Assembly: GCA_012934845.2 (NCBI GenBank)
Contig: WNNJ02002453.1
Span: 1-64,000 of the forward strand
Source of the DNA: Pomphorhynchus laevis
Taxonomy: Eukaryota; Acanthocephala; Palaeacanthocephala; Echinorhynchida; Pomphorhynchidae
Length of the DNA: 64,000 nt
Direction of reading: 5' to 3'
Of this stretch, positions 30,993 to 42,100 are shown one piece after another (within the stretch, counting starts at the first letter, position 1; every line of letters starts with the position of its first letter). Made by a program: the position numbers and the translations under genes. The notes beneath the pieces are model-generated. The model made no database searches and had not been told where the DNA came from. It saw only the letters and a program-made list of their open reading frames with translations.

Positions 30993-31740
30993 CTAGACAG
31001 AGCTAGGTGCAGGAAGGTTACCCTTCCCGCCACTAGCCCCACCCGGGGTCGGTACTTGCCCCTGGGCAGCGTCTTCATTTCCCCTATGCTGTTTGCCACT
31101 CAGCATTTTACCGATCTTGAGCGGGGGGACAGTATGGGCCGAAGCCCCCTTTTTAGATGACGGAATTGTGACAGAAGGAATCGAAGGATTTGTGCAGAAT
31201 GCTGACACAACCTTTAAAATTAGGTTTTCCATTTCCTTATAAACCGCTTCCACTCTTGCATCAATCGCACGCATTATGTCAGCATCCCCCGTGCGTAGGG
31301 AGACAGCACTCGAAAAATTTGCAGGCCTAAGCACGCCACCGGACTTGTAGAATCTGCCATAGTATTGTTTGAATTGAGCACATTTCTTGCTCCAGGCAAG
31401 ATGGCACACACGCTCCACACGTAGGTGTCTCACTGCAGCTGGAGGCCCAGTGTCCCCATTTGTGACACCGGCTGCAGTGAGGATAGGTATATTTAACTTT
31501 TCCAAAAAGGGTAAAACAAAGATTAAAGCCCAAAAAGGGGTTTCATTTAGAGTTCATAAGTACTTCTCCGTATTCCAGTGGGGCAGAGCAGAACCCAATG
31601 GGTATTGGGTTACCCCATTTACCAGAAGACCGGAAGTTAGAAAGCTTGACGGATTTTTCTAGTAGTCTAATATCAGTATCATCAAGGTGACAGTGTAAAT
31701 TCGATATTTTTAGTACCAATTCGATATTTTTAGCATCCTG
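30993..31740 (-). pseudogene. LINE A ORF1 protein with CCHC zinc knuckle
   Basis: Two overlapping frames hold one gag-like protein. The upstream part has KWGNPIPIGFCSAPLEYGEV and CSRCHKWGHWASSC, a CX2CX4HX4C knuckle. After a frameshift near 31400 comes RHLRVERVCHLAWSKKCAQF, then a long polar, Pro/Gly-rich tail to the stop at 30993. Proteins of this type bind the element RNA. The EN/RT frame begins just downstream. Confidence 0.75.
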
Positions 31741-31839
31741 CTCAACATAGTTTTCGTAGGTGTGTCGACCTCCTCTAATTTGCTAATTAAAAGAGATGAT
31801 TGAGCGAGTGCATTTGACTTGGCGTTGATACATATGTAA

Positions 31840-33090
31840 TATGTATCGACTTATCTCATGCCTTTGATACTATTGACCATAATATATTAATAAACAAACT
31901 TATAGGATATGGCTTCGATTATTTGGTTATTAATTGGATATGTTTTTTTTCAAAATAGAATCGACGCAGTTCGCGTAAATGGTATATTGTCGAATTAAAA
32001 AAGATTTTTTTACGCTGCAAATGCGTGCCGGCGCACGCTTACATGACCACGAAAAAAATCTAAATCATGTGTCGAGAAGGTGGGTACGGAGTCGATATTT
32101 GAATGTGATTAAAGGCGAATTCAAATACATGAATTGGATTCGTGTATCTAGTGGTGAACCACAAGAAACTATTTTGGGACCTATCTTATTTAACTTGTAT
32201 GTCAACGAGCTTCCGTCTTTAATGCAATCAAAAACCTTAATGTATGCTGACAACCTCAAGATATATCGTCATATAGTTAGTAATAGCGACAGACACATCC
32301 TACAGTCTGATTTAAATACATTAGCTGCTTGGTAAGTTGAACATTGCTGAGTTATTAATATAACGAAATGTGCACACATGCATTAGGGCAACAAATTTCC
32401 GTCAACTACATATTTGATTGACTCACTAATCATTCTACTTGTTAGTAAATATCGCGATTTGGAAGTGGTGTCGGATAATCTTAGTACTAGGAAAAATGCC
32501 GATTTTATATGTGCTAGAGCTACCCGAATTTCTGGGATTATTCATAGAAGTTTTAGTAAACTGAAGATTGACACATTTCGTGTATTGTTAAATACTTTAT
32601 GTGCATCTGTCTTAAATTATTGCTCGACAATATCCTATTTCGTTAGTGAAGGGGAAGAGCTACGAATTGAACAGGTATTGATATGTTCTTCTAAATGGGT
32701 TTTGGCCCTCTATAATCTAACCAATAAAGAGCGATTAAGTCGTCTCTAAACGACCTCAAGACAATTTGGTGTGCAATGCATAACGATAGTGATCCGATAC
32801 GGTGCCTATTCCGAATTCGCGAAGACTCGAGATTACGTGGACATCCATTCATGCTAAGACGTAGAAAATGAAGAAAAAAAAGCAACGTGAATTTTGCTGT
32901 AAGAGTAGTACCTGCTTGGAATAGCCTACTGCTTGAGGTAGTGAATCATGTAAATAGACGTGCGTTCATGGCATCCCTAAAGTCTCTAAAATTTATATAA
33001 TATCATTTCATTTTTATTATTCTACTTTCTTTTTTTTGTAATTTGTGAAGGTGTCTTCTGAGCTATGCTTCCTGAATTCGAGTAATAATG
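31840..33090 (+). pseudogene. LINE H, RT fragment
   Basis: Decayed plus-strand RT with DLSHAFDTIDH-like residues near 31850-31880, then RIDAVRVNGILS, SSGEPQETILGPILFNLYVN (motif B), LMYADNLKIYRHIV (motif C as YADN), LVSKYRDLEVVSDN, LNTLCASVLNYCSTI and, past stops, SRLRGHPFMLRRRK and VVPAWNSLLLEVV. The 3' UTR ends at GAGTAATAATGTG near 33085. A 119-bp 3' tail of a LINE B relative is inserted between VNG and motif B. CR1/Jockey-like and inactive. Confidence 0.78.
31997..32115 (-). mobile_element. LINE B-family 3' tail inserted in LINE H
   Basis: Reverse complement of the last ~120 bp of LINE B: GTGTCGAGAAGGTG (encoding the LLDT end), GCGTGCCGGCGCACGC and the A/T-rich terminus. CGAATT occurs at 31991-31996 and again at 32116-32121, a clean 6-bp target duplication. 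It differs from LINE B at several sites, so it came from another family member. Confidence 0.85.
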
Positions 33091-34380
33091 TGTAAAATTA
33101 AGATGAGAGATCGCAAAGATTAAATGTTGTACAATTGCATTTGGCCTTGTTCCTTAATTCAAGTGTGTCGAGTAGTTGGACAAACTACACACTAACGAGG
33201 AATTTTATTTAAAGTAAATGGATGATATTATTATATAAAAAGCAAAAGGCATATCCCGAAGGTTGTTTTGTCCGATCAAATTATAAATTATAAAAAGTAT
33301 AGAGGATTTTTTAATTCTTACACATTATTAAAATATCCCCTCTTCTTTGTACCTTTAAATAGTAAATCACATTATTTGTAAAATCATCCCTGTATACGTT
33401 AGCGAATGTACTGCAACGACTAAAACAACTTATCGACTAATTTTATGATTAGTATAAACCACTTTATGATTTTTAAGTATCGCTAATGGGGTACTTATCA
33501 CATTAGTTGAAGACAAAACAAATGAAAGTGATTTTGAGAATATACATTCATAGCTCTCTGCTCAGTTCATATGCTCGAGGCGGTAGTTATCAATGCGAAC
33601 GTTGTACGTGAGGGAAATACTGAAACTATATGTATGAACATATACTTGTTCATTACTGATAATAAAAAGTAACACTTTTATCATAACTTTGATATATAAG
33701 TAGGTTAATGATGAACCATTACAGAAGAGACCGATTAGAGTGATAAAAGTGGCGCAAACTTTACATGAGTTTTAATTCCACATTTAATCCATACAAATAA
33801 CAGGCAAACAGTCGTATTAGCACGACTTTTACCTCGTGCTAATTTACAGATTATTTTTAAAATAACGAAAAATTAAATACAAAAATAGTTATTTGCTTTA
33901 CATACAATATACGAGATAAGTGCTTAATACTTTGCGTAATATTAGATAACTGCTGACGATACTCTTAATTCAAGTATAGTTTCTTACAAGTAAAGATTAC
34001 TTACATAAAAGCTGGAAACAGCAAAATTATCTTGAGCGTATCGAAATCCGTCAGTTTTACAAAACATTCTTAAAAACTGATCATTTAATCCAAGGGCCCC
34101 ACTTGGCCAAAGCATATTGTCATATTATTTTATATTTGAATAATATTATATTTACATTAACATTTTGTAAAATACACGATAACCGCCAATTCTTTGATAT
34201 TATCCGCCAAAAGTCGAATTAAAATGGTTATATTATTTTAAAAAATTATATTTTCCAATTATATGACGGAAAACACATTAAATCTCGCTATATTTACATC
34301 TTAAATTAATTAAAGATGAATATGAAGTAATCAATTCCAATATGAAGTAATCAATTTCTGCTCTGCTCAGGCAGAGCAGC
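33091..34380. other. non-coding; one 9-bp hairpin
   Basis: AT-rich with no supported gene. TTAGCACGA and TCGTGCTAA form a hairpin near 33815-33843 with an eight-base loop; its role is unknown. Confidence 0.55.
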
Positions 34381-34420
34381 CAATATAAGAAAAGTAAGGA
34401 TTCCAAATTACGACAGAAGT

Positions 34421-34708
34421 ATGAATGTTATTTTGAGTGGAATTGAAGAGTCGTGTATGATCAATTCCCAAGTAAGAGTTGATGAAGACGTTTCTCGTGT
34501 ACGTGCAGTATTTACCAGACTTCTTAAGGAAGATGATAAGAATGTAGCTATGAAGCTGCAAGTTCGGAGTTTGATTCGTATTGGGAAGTGTACCACAGAG
34601 AAACCTCGCTTATTGAAGGTCGTCTTGAGTTCTGCTGACTACGCTAAGATGTTGCTTCATCACGGTTACCTCTTAAAAGATTCTACTATAAGAATACTGA
34701 GAGACTAA
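34421..34708 (+). pseudogene. LINE G ORF1 C-terminal part
   Basis: NVILSGIEESCMINSQVRVD, FTRLLKEDDKNVAMKL, VRSLIRIGKCTTEKPRLLKV and LRDxFDER-like sequence follow the RNA-recognition-like and C-terminal domain of LINE ORF1 proteins (R-N-[IV]-[IV]-x-G, then RIGK...RPR-L-KV). The frame ends at 34708; the expected next piece (LRKACEEL) is in the following frame. Confidence 0.68.
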
Positions 34709-34979
34709 TTTCGATGAGCGTTTGAAATTGAGGAAGGCTTGCGAGGAGCTACAGGGTAGAATAAGCAAAGGAGAGACGAATCTATGCATAAGAAATTTTC
34801 AAGTAGTTCGGTGGCGACCATCAGTACGTTGGACCCCGCTTCTCCCAAACTAGAGTATGGGTTTTATTCTGATTCCAATTTTGATGATTTAATTGATTTT
34901 TCTGAGGTACATGATAAAACTAGCAAAACCTTTACGTCATCAGAGACTCTGCTTCATATTGGTTACTGAAACGTTAGAA

Positions 34980-35690
34980 ATCTTTAATCTCAATTTCCTT
35001 TCTTGCTCGACCATGTTGCTGATAATCATTGTTATATATTCTGTATTTCAGAATCTTGGTTACATAGTGGCATCTCTGATAATCTGTTTAATGTTGTAGG
35101 TTATAAGTTAATAAGAGCGGATCGCTTTCCTGGTATGCGAGGTGGAGGAGTTGTAGCATTCGTTCGACACGATCTCTCAACATTAAATATATCATATCTT
35201 TGCGACTCTGAGTGGTCATATGAGTGTCTTTTACTGTTAATCATCAATTGTTGAAATTAAATGTTTGTGTTGTTTATAGATCTCCATCTTTCACTTTGAT
35301 AACAGATCAGCTTAAGGATTATTTATCTAAATTTTGTTCATCCCAACGATTTGTCCTTTTAGGTAACTTACACCTTCCGAATGTAGATTGGAATATGAAT
35401 GGGTATCAACCCTGCTCAGGCGTATCAAAACAATTTCGTGATATATTTCTTGTTGACCTACTTTTAGTGCAACATTGTAGAGAACCAACTCATGTCAACG
35501 GTGCTACTCTAGATCTTGTGTTTACAAGATGTACTGGAGATATCGACAGTATTGCGTATTATCCTCCTTTTGGTAACAGTGATCACTGTGTTCTCTTTGT
35601 TAAATTAGTGTCCAAGATCGTTTGTAGGTCAAAATTGGTTATCCAAAACGAAATTGGACTTTGGTGGATACCCAACATCTCTTAGCTAAT
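34980..35690 (+). pseudogene. LINE G endonuclease, several frameshifts
   Basis: Pieces in three frames: YIFCISESWLHSGISDNLF (catalytic Glu), GMRGGGVVAFVRHDLS, LNVCVVYRSPSFTLITDQL, RFVLLGNLHLPNVDWNM (decayed GDFN as GNLH), THVNGATLDLVFTR and FGNSDHCVLFVKL (the SDH motif). This is the full order of an APE-type nuclease. Confidence 0.82.
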
Positions 35691-35773
35691 TTCTATAACA
35701 TTTTTTTTATCATAGCTATAGGTATACTACTGTTTCAGATCTGCTGACCATTCTTTATAACGTTTTCTTAAAT

Positions 35774-36900
35774 TTGTCAGATAAGTTCGCTCCGAAACGG
35801 AGAACATTCATTAAGTCCACTCGCCCTCAGTGGTTTGATCATGAACTCCGTGAAGTGTTGAAATTGCGCAATGCCCTGTGGGCTATTAATCAAACCTATC
35901 CTGAAAATTTAGATAGGTATCGGTACGTGCGCAACCCCTGCAATAGATTGAACATGCATAAGTGAATAGCATTTGAAGATGGTATTGCAAATTACATCGG
36001 GAATCAACCAAAGCGTTTTGGGTCATATTTGAAAGGTTCAAGGATACTTCCATCTAATATAGCATACATTACTTCAGGTGAATATGTTTATTCTACTGAG
36101 CCTGCAATTGCTGGATGCCTAGCGGACAGCTTCCATTCTCTGTCGACTATTGTTTCGGATATTTACTCTTTTAAATGATATCCCATTCACAATATTACTC
36201 AGAATCTCGTTAAGCCAATCAGTGCATCTGAAGTATTGCACCTAATCACTAGGCTTAATCGATTTGGCTCTCCTGTTCCAGATGATATTTCACCTTACCT
36301 AATTAATGCGGTTGGACCTGCCGTAAGTAGTGTTTTAGCTCATATATTTTCATTTAGCCTGATCAATTCGTGGATTCCTGCAATATGGAAATCTTCTATT
36401 GTTGTGCCAATCCCTAAAAAACAGCCAGCGACTTTTCGTTTAGATTTTCGCCCTATCAGTTTGACCAACACGGATTCAAACAAGGCCGTTCATATCGATT
36501 TAACTTGCTTACCGCGAAAGAGTTGGATGGAAGTACTAAGCTCAGGACTTTGTCTCGACGTCGTATTTTTAGATTTTTCGAAAGCCTTTGATCGTGCTCC
36601 ACATAAAGGTATTGTGTCACTCTTAATTCACTACGGCGTCCCTCGTGTAATCTGCTGTTGGATTTAAAATTTTTTTTCATTGCGTACGTTTAAGGTAAGA
36701 GTTGGTGAGTCTTTATCTGCAGAAAGAAGTATGTCGACAGGTGTCCCTCAGGGTTCTGCACTAGGTCTTCTATTATTCATCACGTTCCTTAACGATTTAC
36801 TCTTACGTATTGAGAACTCTCACTTGGCATTCGCTGATGATCTTAAAATTTGGACTGCTATACGAGATATTGATGACTGTAATTCTTTGTAGGTAGACTT
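35774..36900 (+). pseudogene. LINE G linker and reverse transcriptase
   Basis: Starts with APKRRTFIKSTRPQWFDHEL (linker between EN and RT). The RT shows PDDISPYLINAVGPAVS, WIPAIWKSSIVVPIPKK, FRLDFRPISL, DVVFLDFSKAFDRAPHKG (motif A), MSTGVPQGSALGLLLFITFL (motif B) and LAFADDLKIWTAI (motif C with both Asp). A deletion removes part of the region between PISL and motif A (TNTDSNKAVH), and stops lie at 35965, 36176, 36667 and 36892. Confidence 0.82.
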
Positions 36901-36911
36901 GGATCGAGTTC

Positions 36912-37645
36912 ATGATTAAAAAAACGATTTATTTTAACGTGGCAAATGCGTGCCGCTCTACTGGATTACATCTTAACGTTGATAAGTGTATACTTATGAT
37001 GATGGGTAAAAAATCCAGTAATTTTACATATCATATCGGCGATGTTCTTCTCAATGAAGTATCACATCATAGGGATTTAGGAATTATCGTGCAGGCATCA
37101 TTAAAAACTAAACTTAATAGTGAAAGAGCAATAAAAAGCACTACTCGTGTACTATATATTGTAAAGAACTCATTCCTTAAGATTATCACTAATGTCTTTA
37201 GAAATTTGTTTAATACGTTGGTTCGTCCGCATTTAGAGTATGCAATTCAGGCTTCTTCCCGGTCATCAAACAAGAAAGGACAGATATTGAGTCAGTCCTA
37301 AGGTGAGGTTCTCGTTTATGTTCGAAAGTAAGAGTGGATTACGTATCTCGATTTTTGTTTCTTGACTTGATAGGAATGTATGCGCTTGTACACCGGTTGA
37401 ACGGTTATCCGAGTGGTTCGATCACATTACGTTCATCGATTTTGAGAGGTCACAGCAAAACTGTCTATAAAAGAAGACATGGTAGGTATCCAAAATGCTG
37501 GAGACTGTCGCACAGGGTACTTAATATGTGGACTTATCTGCCTGAGGAAATTGCTTCCGCCCGGAGTCTGCATTTGTTCAAAAAATTATTAAAGACATGG
37601 ATAATCAAGAAGACGAAAAACGAGTCATGGACATATTTGCAATGA
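36912..37645 (+). pseudogene. LINE G RT thumb and C-terminus
   Basis: STGLHLNVDKCILMMMGKK, LLNEVSHHRDLGIIVQAS, FRNLFNTLVRPHLEYAIQ, then after a frame change MYALVHRLNGYPSGSI, HRVLNMWTYLPEEIA and a stop at 37645. The first residues (MIKKTIYFNVANACR) are not LINE G: they are the translated reverse complement of a LINE B tail. Confidence 0.82.
36915..36954 (-). mobile_element. ~40-bp LINE B tail in LINE G
   Basis: The sequence from ATTAAAAAAACGATTTA to GTGGCAAATGCGTGCC is the reverse complement of the LINE B 3' terminus. It replaces the few codons expected between the VHD-W helix and STGLHLN and keeps the downstream frame open. No target duplication was identified. Confidence 0.7.
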
Positions 37646-37944
37646 TTTGTTTCTTTTGCTTGTTGACTTCTTTTTCTTCGTTTCCTATTTTTTAGTTTTA
37701 TTTTTTTAAAACTGTGATCAGGCAAAATAGCCTTATGGCTAAGCCTTGTAATAATAATCAATTAGTCACATTTTTTATTATCGAAATAGGGGTGTGTTGT
37801 GAATCAGAATTTTTTCTGCTGATATATTCTCAAGGACAATTGTATTTTAATTTATTTTAGATATTGTTGTAAAAAGCTTCATAAGTATTATTGCATTTTG
37901 GCCTTTCAACACTCAGGGAGCTTGGATTATATAAGCTTTTGAGG

Positions 37945-38300
37945 ATGCCTTAAATAAAAGTCATTTTTATGAATTGATTAATAAATAACAAACGTTGTAT
38001 CAGAATAAGAATTAGAAGTCATTAGGAGGAACTGCTATGCAATCAGGTTTTAGCCCTTAACTCCTCTACCCAACATAGCAGCGTGGGCCAAATACATGCT
38101 AATGATGTATTTCCTCTGAAATAACTATCTAGTATCTTATTCTAATGCAAAGTATATTATTTATTATTCATCCATAAAAATTTGCCACTTAAGAGTTTAA
38201 ATTTATTCTTTATATTATTGTGTTGATTTATATATTTTACTATTTTCTGCTTGATGTTATTTTTATAGTAACCTAGTTTATAATATGAATCTCTTAAATT
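37945..38300 (-). mobile_element. Naiad 3' fragment
   Basis: Minus-strand match to 7280-7615: part of the pseudo-LTR, the stem-loop region, the 3' UTR and the last ~40 RT codons (stop equivalent near 38164). It is broken off at both ends, close to AAATTA at 38300 and AAAAGTC at 37961. A few substitutions relative to the main copy. Confidence 0.9.
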
Positions 38301-39260
38301 AACAAAATGCTATTTACGATATTTCGGTAACTGCCATCACATCCACCGGAAATATTTTAACGATATTATATAAATCCATTTTTTGGAATAATATGTATTA
38401 AAATTAAAACGATTATTAACTTATATCGTAATATGAATTTTATTCGAAATGTCGGACTAGGATTTTTATCAGAAAAATGACTGTTTGTTCTACTCAAAAA
38501 GCAAATTATCTTAATATTTTCCATATAATTTGTAATATTATATATACGTTTAATCCCCTATGCACTTTTTACCTCATTTTCCCAATAAAATCATCTTGTC
38601 CTCGTTACACAATTTGCTCCATGAAATTGCATTTACCCTCCTTTAAACTAATTTACCACATTGTTTCATTCGCATTACACTTGTTTACACTTTCTATCTA
38701 GAAACCCGTTGTTATGGGGCAACATAACAACGAGTTAATTTTAATTTTTTAATTTTATTTTTAATGTGTGAAAAGGATAAAAGGAAGTTAAAGCGGATAA
38801 ATGAGGAGAGGTATTTATTCATCATTATATCCAGCTTTCTGGTATTTCTTTATCATATACAAGCATAGATTCTAGAGTATTAACGAAATTTTCGTTATTA
38901 TTAATGTTTCATCTTTTATGATAAACATACCATACCCGATATGTCTGTAGTTTCTGTTGAATCCATAGAAAAATAAGAGCTTGCTATTTTTAATGTGTAA
39001 TATTTTTTACAAGTAATTTGTAACATTTTTATATTGAATATTTTTGTAATTTTTATTAATAAAATATATTTTACTCTTCTGTTCAATCTATAATTAAAAA
39101 ATATGAGCAAACAATCAATATCGTTCACTCATTAGCATTAAGAAATTAGTAATTTATAAAATGTTACGATCATTTATTTATTTTGTATTTATTTTGTCAA
39201 ACGACAAAATAAATACACGTTTAAGAAAAACGCAATAAAACAAATACTATATCCATTATA
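38301..39260. other. non-coding; one perfect hairpin
   Basis: AT-rich. A perfect inverted repeat, GTTGTTATG/CATAACAAC with a six-base loop, lies at about 38708-38731. No gene recognised. Confidence 0.55.
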
Positions 39261-39271
39261 TTTGTTAATGA

Positions 39272-40580
39272 AATTCAACAAAATATTTTTGGCACTATTC
39301 AGACTGATTCACATGCAATTCAAAACCTTCTAAGTAATCATATGGCTCAAGGACTTATGAGTAATCCTGCATTGCTTAGTTCAATTGAGCTTAACAATCC
39401 ACAAATGCAAAGAGTGATGGAGCAGAACCATGAGGTTTCACAATTCTATAACAATCCGGATTTAACGCGTCAAACAATGGAAATGATTCGTAATCCTACA
39501 ACTATACAGGAAATTACGAGAAACCATGATAGAGCCCTGAATAACATTGAGAGTTTACCGAGCGGATATAATGTTCGACAGGAATTTATCGCGATTTTAA
39601 AAACCAATGCTTAATGTGGCACATGATCAGTTTGGCGATAACCCTCTAAATACTAATTCTAGCTCATCTAGTACAGCTAACACTAGTCAAGTAGGAACTG
39701 AAAATACAAACCTCCTGCCTAACCGGGGGCATCTCAGAATACTACATTTCAAAGTAATCGATCTGAATCCATTTTAAATCATTTGCCATTTAATTTAGTC
39801 GATTCCTCTAGATCATATGTATCTATTAAAAACCAGTTAGATTCGTCTTTGCAATCTACATCAAGCGAAAACACTAATCGGTATTCTACGATGAACCCTC
39901 AACAATTTTTAGTATTCGCTGCTGAAAATCCTAGCATGTTAATTGACATGTTGTGGGAATCCAGTTTTAATCCAAATATGGATAATTTTATCCGCGATCC
40001 TGGTATTCTACTTAATCTGCTGCGTACATATGAATTTATACAGGACGAAATACAAAGAGAACAAGTACATCGTGTAATTCATGAGTTTATAAGTCGGTGA
40101 CCAATACCTGAAATTCGTGCTTTATACACAGATCCTCGAGCATTGAGGACGATTGTACGAATTCTACAGAACCTAATTCGTATTAGGGACACATCCCCAC
40201 AAGTATATTCACAGTTGATATTTTCAAATATAAGCGGTCTAGTCGATAATCAAATGAATAGTCAACCTACTTCATCTGATGTGCATTCTATTCGATCACC
40301 AAGCAATAGACAAACAGCTTATGCAACAACAGCATTTCAAAATTTACAATACTCAAATCAAGATTATACTGCTTCGTTGTTTCAACCATGAGATCGTCTT
40401 CATCCCCATCAACATCAGCCGACAAATCAACAACCAAACCAAACTAAAGAACAACTTTTTGCATCCGAACTTGTACAAATGCAGACAGTGGGATTCCATA
40501 GCCGTGATACTAATCTTGAAGCGCTTGTTGCATCTATGGGGGACGCAAAAATGGCTATAGAACGTATTGAAGACTCTTGA
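39272..40580 (+). pseudogene. ubiquilin retropseudogene (UBL missing)
   Basis: Intronless plus-strand sequence in at least three frames. The first part (39342-39614) is an STI1-type repeat: NPQMQRVMEQNHEVSQFYNN, DLTRQTMEMIRNPTT, NHDRALNNIESLPSGYN, matching NPDIMRQTLE and NQDRALSNLESIPGGYN of ubiquilins. It continues QPMLNVAHDQFGDNP (matches EPMLNAAQEQFGGNP) in another frame, then a central region and a second STI1-like block. It ends with a UBA domain, MQTVGFHSRDTNLEALVASM and GDAKMAIERI. Internal stops at about 40099 and 40391. The N-terminal ubiquitin-like domain is absent. Ubiquilins shuttle ubiquitinated proteins to the proteasome; this copy cannot. Confidence 0.88.
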
Positions 40581-40869
40581 CTTTTATAATTTTTATTAAT
40601 TTAATCTTAATATCTTAGTACTTAATTAAATTACTTAGTTAAATTTTAGAAAAATTCTCGTTTTATGAAAACATTAAAATATAAACATCTGTTAATGTTA
40701 TTTTCGTGTGCCAGTTACTATTTTTAGTTGTCATAGTATATTATCCATATTATCCACATTATCTACATTATCCACATAAGAGATACAAATAGTTTATTTT
40801 TTTATACTTCAGGTCTATAGCCGGATGGTTGTGTTGATCGCTCACAGATAACTCCAACAGAAAAAATCA
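40581..40869. other. nothing recognised
   Basis: Flank of the retropseudogene. A short TATCCACATTATC tandem (three copies) occurs near 40745-40780. Confidence 0.5.
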
Positions 40870-41570
40870 AAATAGAGAAAAAACACAAAGATAAGATAAA
40901 AATATACATTAGTAATTTTCGTCGCAGAAACAATTAACACCACGGGTAGTTAACCAACCAAGGAGTACGTTAGTAACTCATCCAACGCATAATATGTACT
41001 TTAAATGATTTGGAATCGGGCATGTCCAAGATGTTATCAGGAGACTATTCCATTTGTTGATCGCTCGATGTGTAAGTCGGAAATGAGATGGGGATCTTCC
41101 TGACTCGAAACTACCAAATTTTTTGAATGTCCTTTACTTCCCATTCTCTCACTAAACACTATCCAATACGAAGGAATACGCATCAACTTGATGAACAATA
41201 CGATGCAGAGCCAGGAGATCCTATTTTATCAACCTCTCGCGTAAAGGTACTAAACCTAAGCTGCTTAAGCGAGAATGATAGGAAATATGTTGCACATTTG
41301 GGCAAAATTTCGTAGAGCGACGTGATATGCTCTCCAAATCGTAAATTTCTTTACGTGTACATGAATAGACCGCCGGAGAAACATATTCAATCACCGGTCT
41401 CATCAGCGCATTCTATGAATGCATAGCACAAGACGGAGCTAGCTTTCTAAATTACAAGAATAGACCGCCGGAGAAACATATTCAATCACCGGTCTCATCA
41501 GCGCATTGTACGAATGCACAGAACAAGACGGAGTTAACTTTCTAAATTCCTACGAGTGCACAGAAATGTC
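40870..41570 (-). pseudogene. LINE C-terminal fragment with internal duplication
   Basis: Minus-strand pieces: RPVIEYVSPAVYSCTRKEI (thumb), LESISRRSTKFCPNVQHISY, SLGLVPLRERL, and at the low-coordinate end a decayed R-x-x-W-N-SL-like segment near 41050. This is the same thumb-to-C-terminus order as LINE I (RPILEYCSPSCFPCTRTEL...). A ~97-bp tandem duplication lies within it. Confidence 0.72.
41357..41552. repeat. ~97-bp tandem duplication in the LINE fragment
   Basis: GAATAGACCGCCGGAGAAAC through GAGCTAGCTTTCTAAATT is repeated once, with substitutions (for example TATGAATGCATAGCAC versus TACGAATGCACAGAAC). It covers the PVIEYVSPAV coding stretch. Confidence 0.88.
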
Positions 41571-42100
41571 TGCGTTGGCTTTTACAATCAACTTTAGGCA
41601 TATCTGAGCAAAGGAGGAGGGCTATCAACTTAGACAATAAATGGGATATGATGAAATACGACATATTGCTGAAGCACAACCTGCGGTTAGATAGAGATAT
41701 TTCCTAAATGAAATTGCGAGCCTCGCCGAGAATGCGGTGTCATGTATAGACGTTCGCAGATTCTAACAATCGGTTCGCAGCATAACAAGATACGCGACAT
41801 CAAATAGCAATCAACTAGTTAATTAACACGGGCAGGCTGTGTACATAACATTAGGACGCTTAACCGTATGGTTTCGTTACTTTGCCAACATGTATACCAA
41901 TAATCTTGCCTTATCTCAAATTGTCTATAGTGGATGATGTGAATATGCTAATGTATCAAGCCCGAATGAGGAATAAACACATAGGCAATTAGGACTTTTT
42001 GATCTGGGAAAGCGCCTGGATATGGTAACATAGATATGAAAATGTTAAAAGCCGGTGGGTCAATGTTGATGATATATCTGACTTTGCTTCTATACATATT
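41571..42100. other. probable LINE remnants, not resolved
   Basis: GC-richer than the background. A + frame near 41600-41690 reads SEQRRRAINLDNKWDMMKYD, LINE-like but unplaced. The rest is not recognised. Confidence 0.4.

Larger units (their letters stand above)
26180..31750 (-). mobile_element. LINE A, main copy, interrupted by LINE B
   Basis: Minus-strand non-LTR retrotransposon. In sense order it has ORF1 with a CCHC knuckle (31740-30993), an endonuclease start (30959-30723), RT motifs A and B (30460-30110), motif C and RT end (26943-26575) and a 3' UTR (26574-26180). LINE B (26952-30105) separates the RT motifs. The CCHC ORF1 and the opening LNVLQWKSGG with LQETRS suggest the I/R1/Jockey group; the exact clade is not settled. 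The endonuclease is mostly deleted and several frames are broken. Confidence 0.8.
34385..37760 (+). mobile_element. LINE G (CR1/Jockey-like), nearly full length
   Basis: Plus-strand LINE with the end of ORF1, endonuclease, RT and C-terminal region in order. Its 3' UTR contains GCCTTATGGCTAAGCCTTG and a tail AATAATAAT near 37752. All frames are broken. A ~40-bp LINE B tail lies at 36915-36954. It shares 3'-UTR style with LINE I. Confidence 0.82.

Noticed and set aside
33815-33843. Rho-independent-like terminator or histone-type stem-loop
   Set aside because: The isolated 9-bp hairpin has no nearby coding region on either strand and does not match the histone stem-loop consensus.
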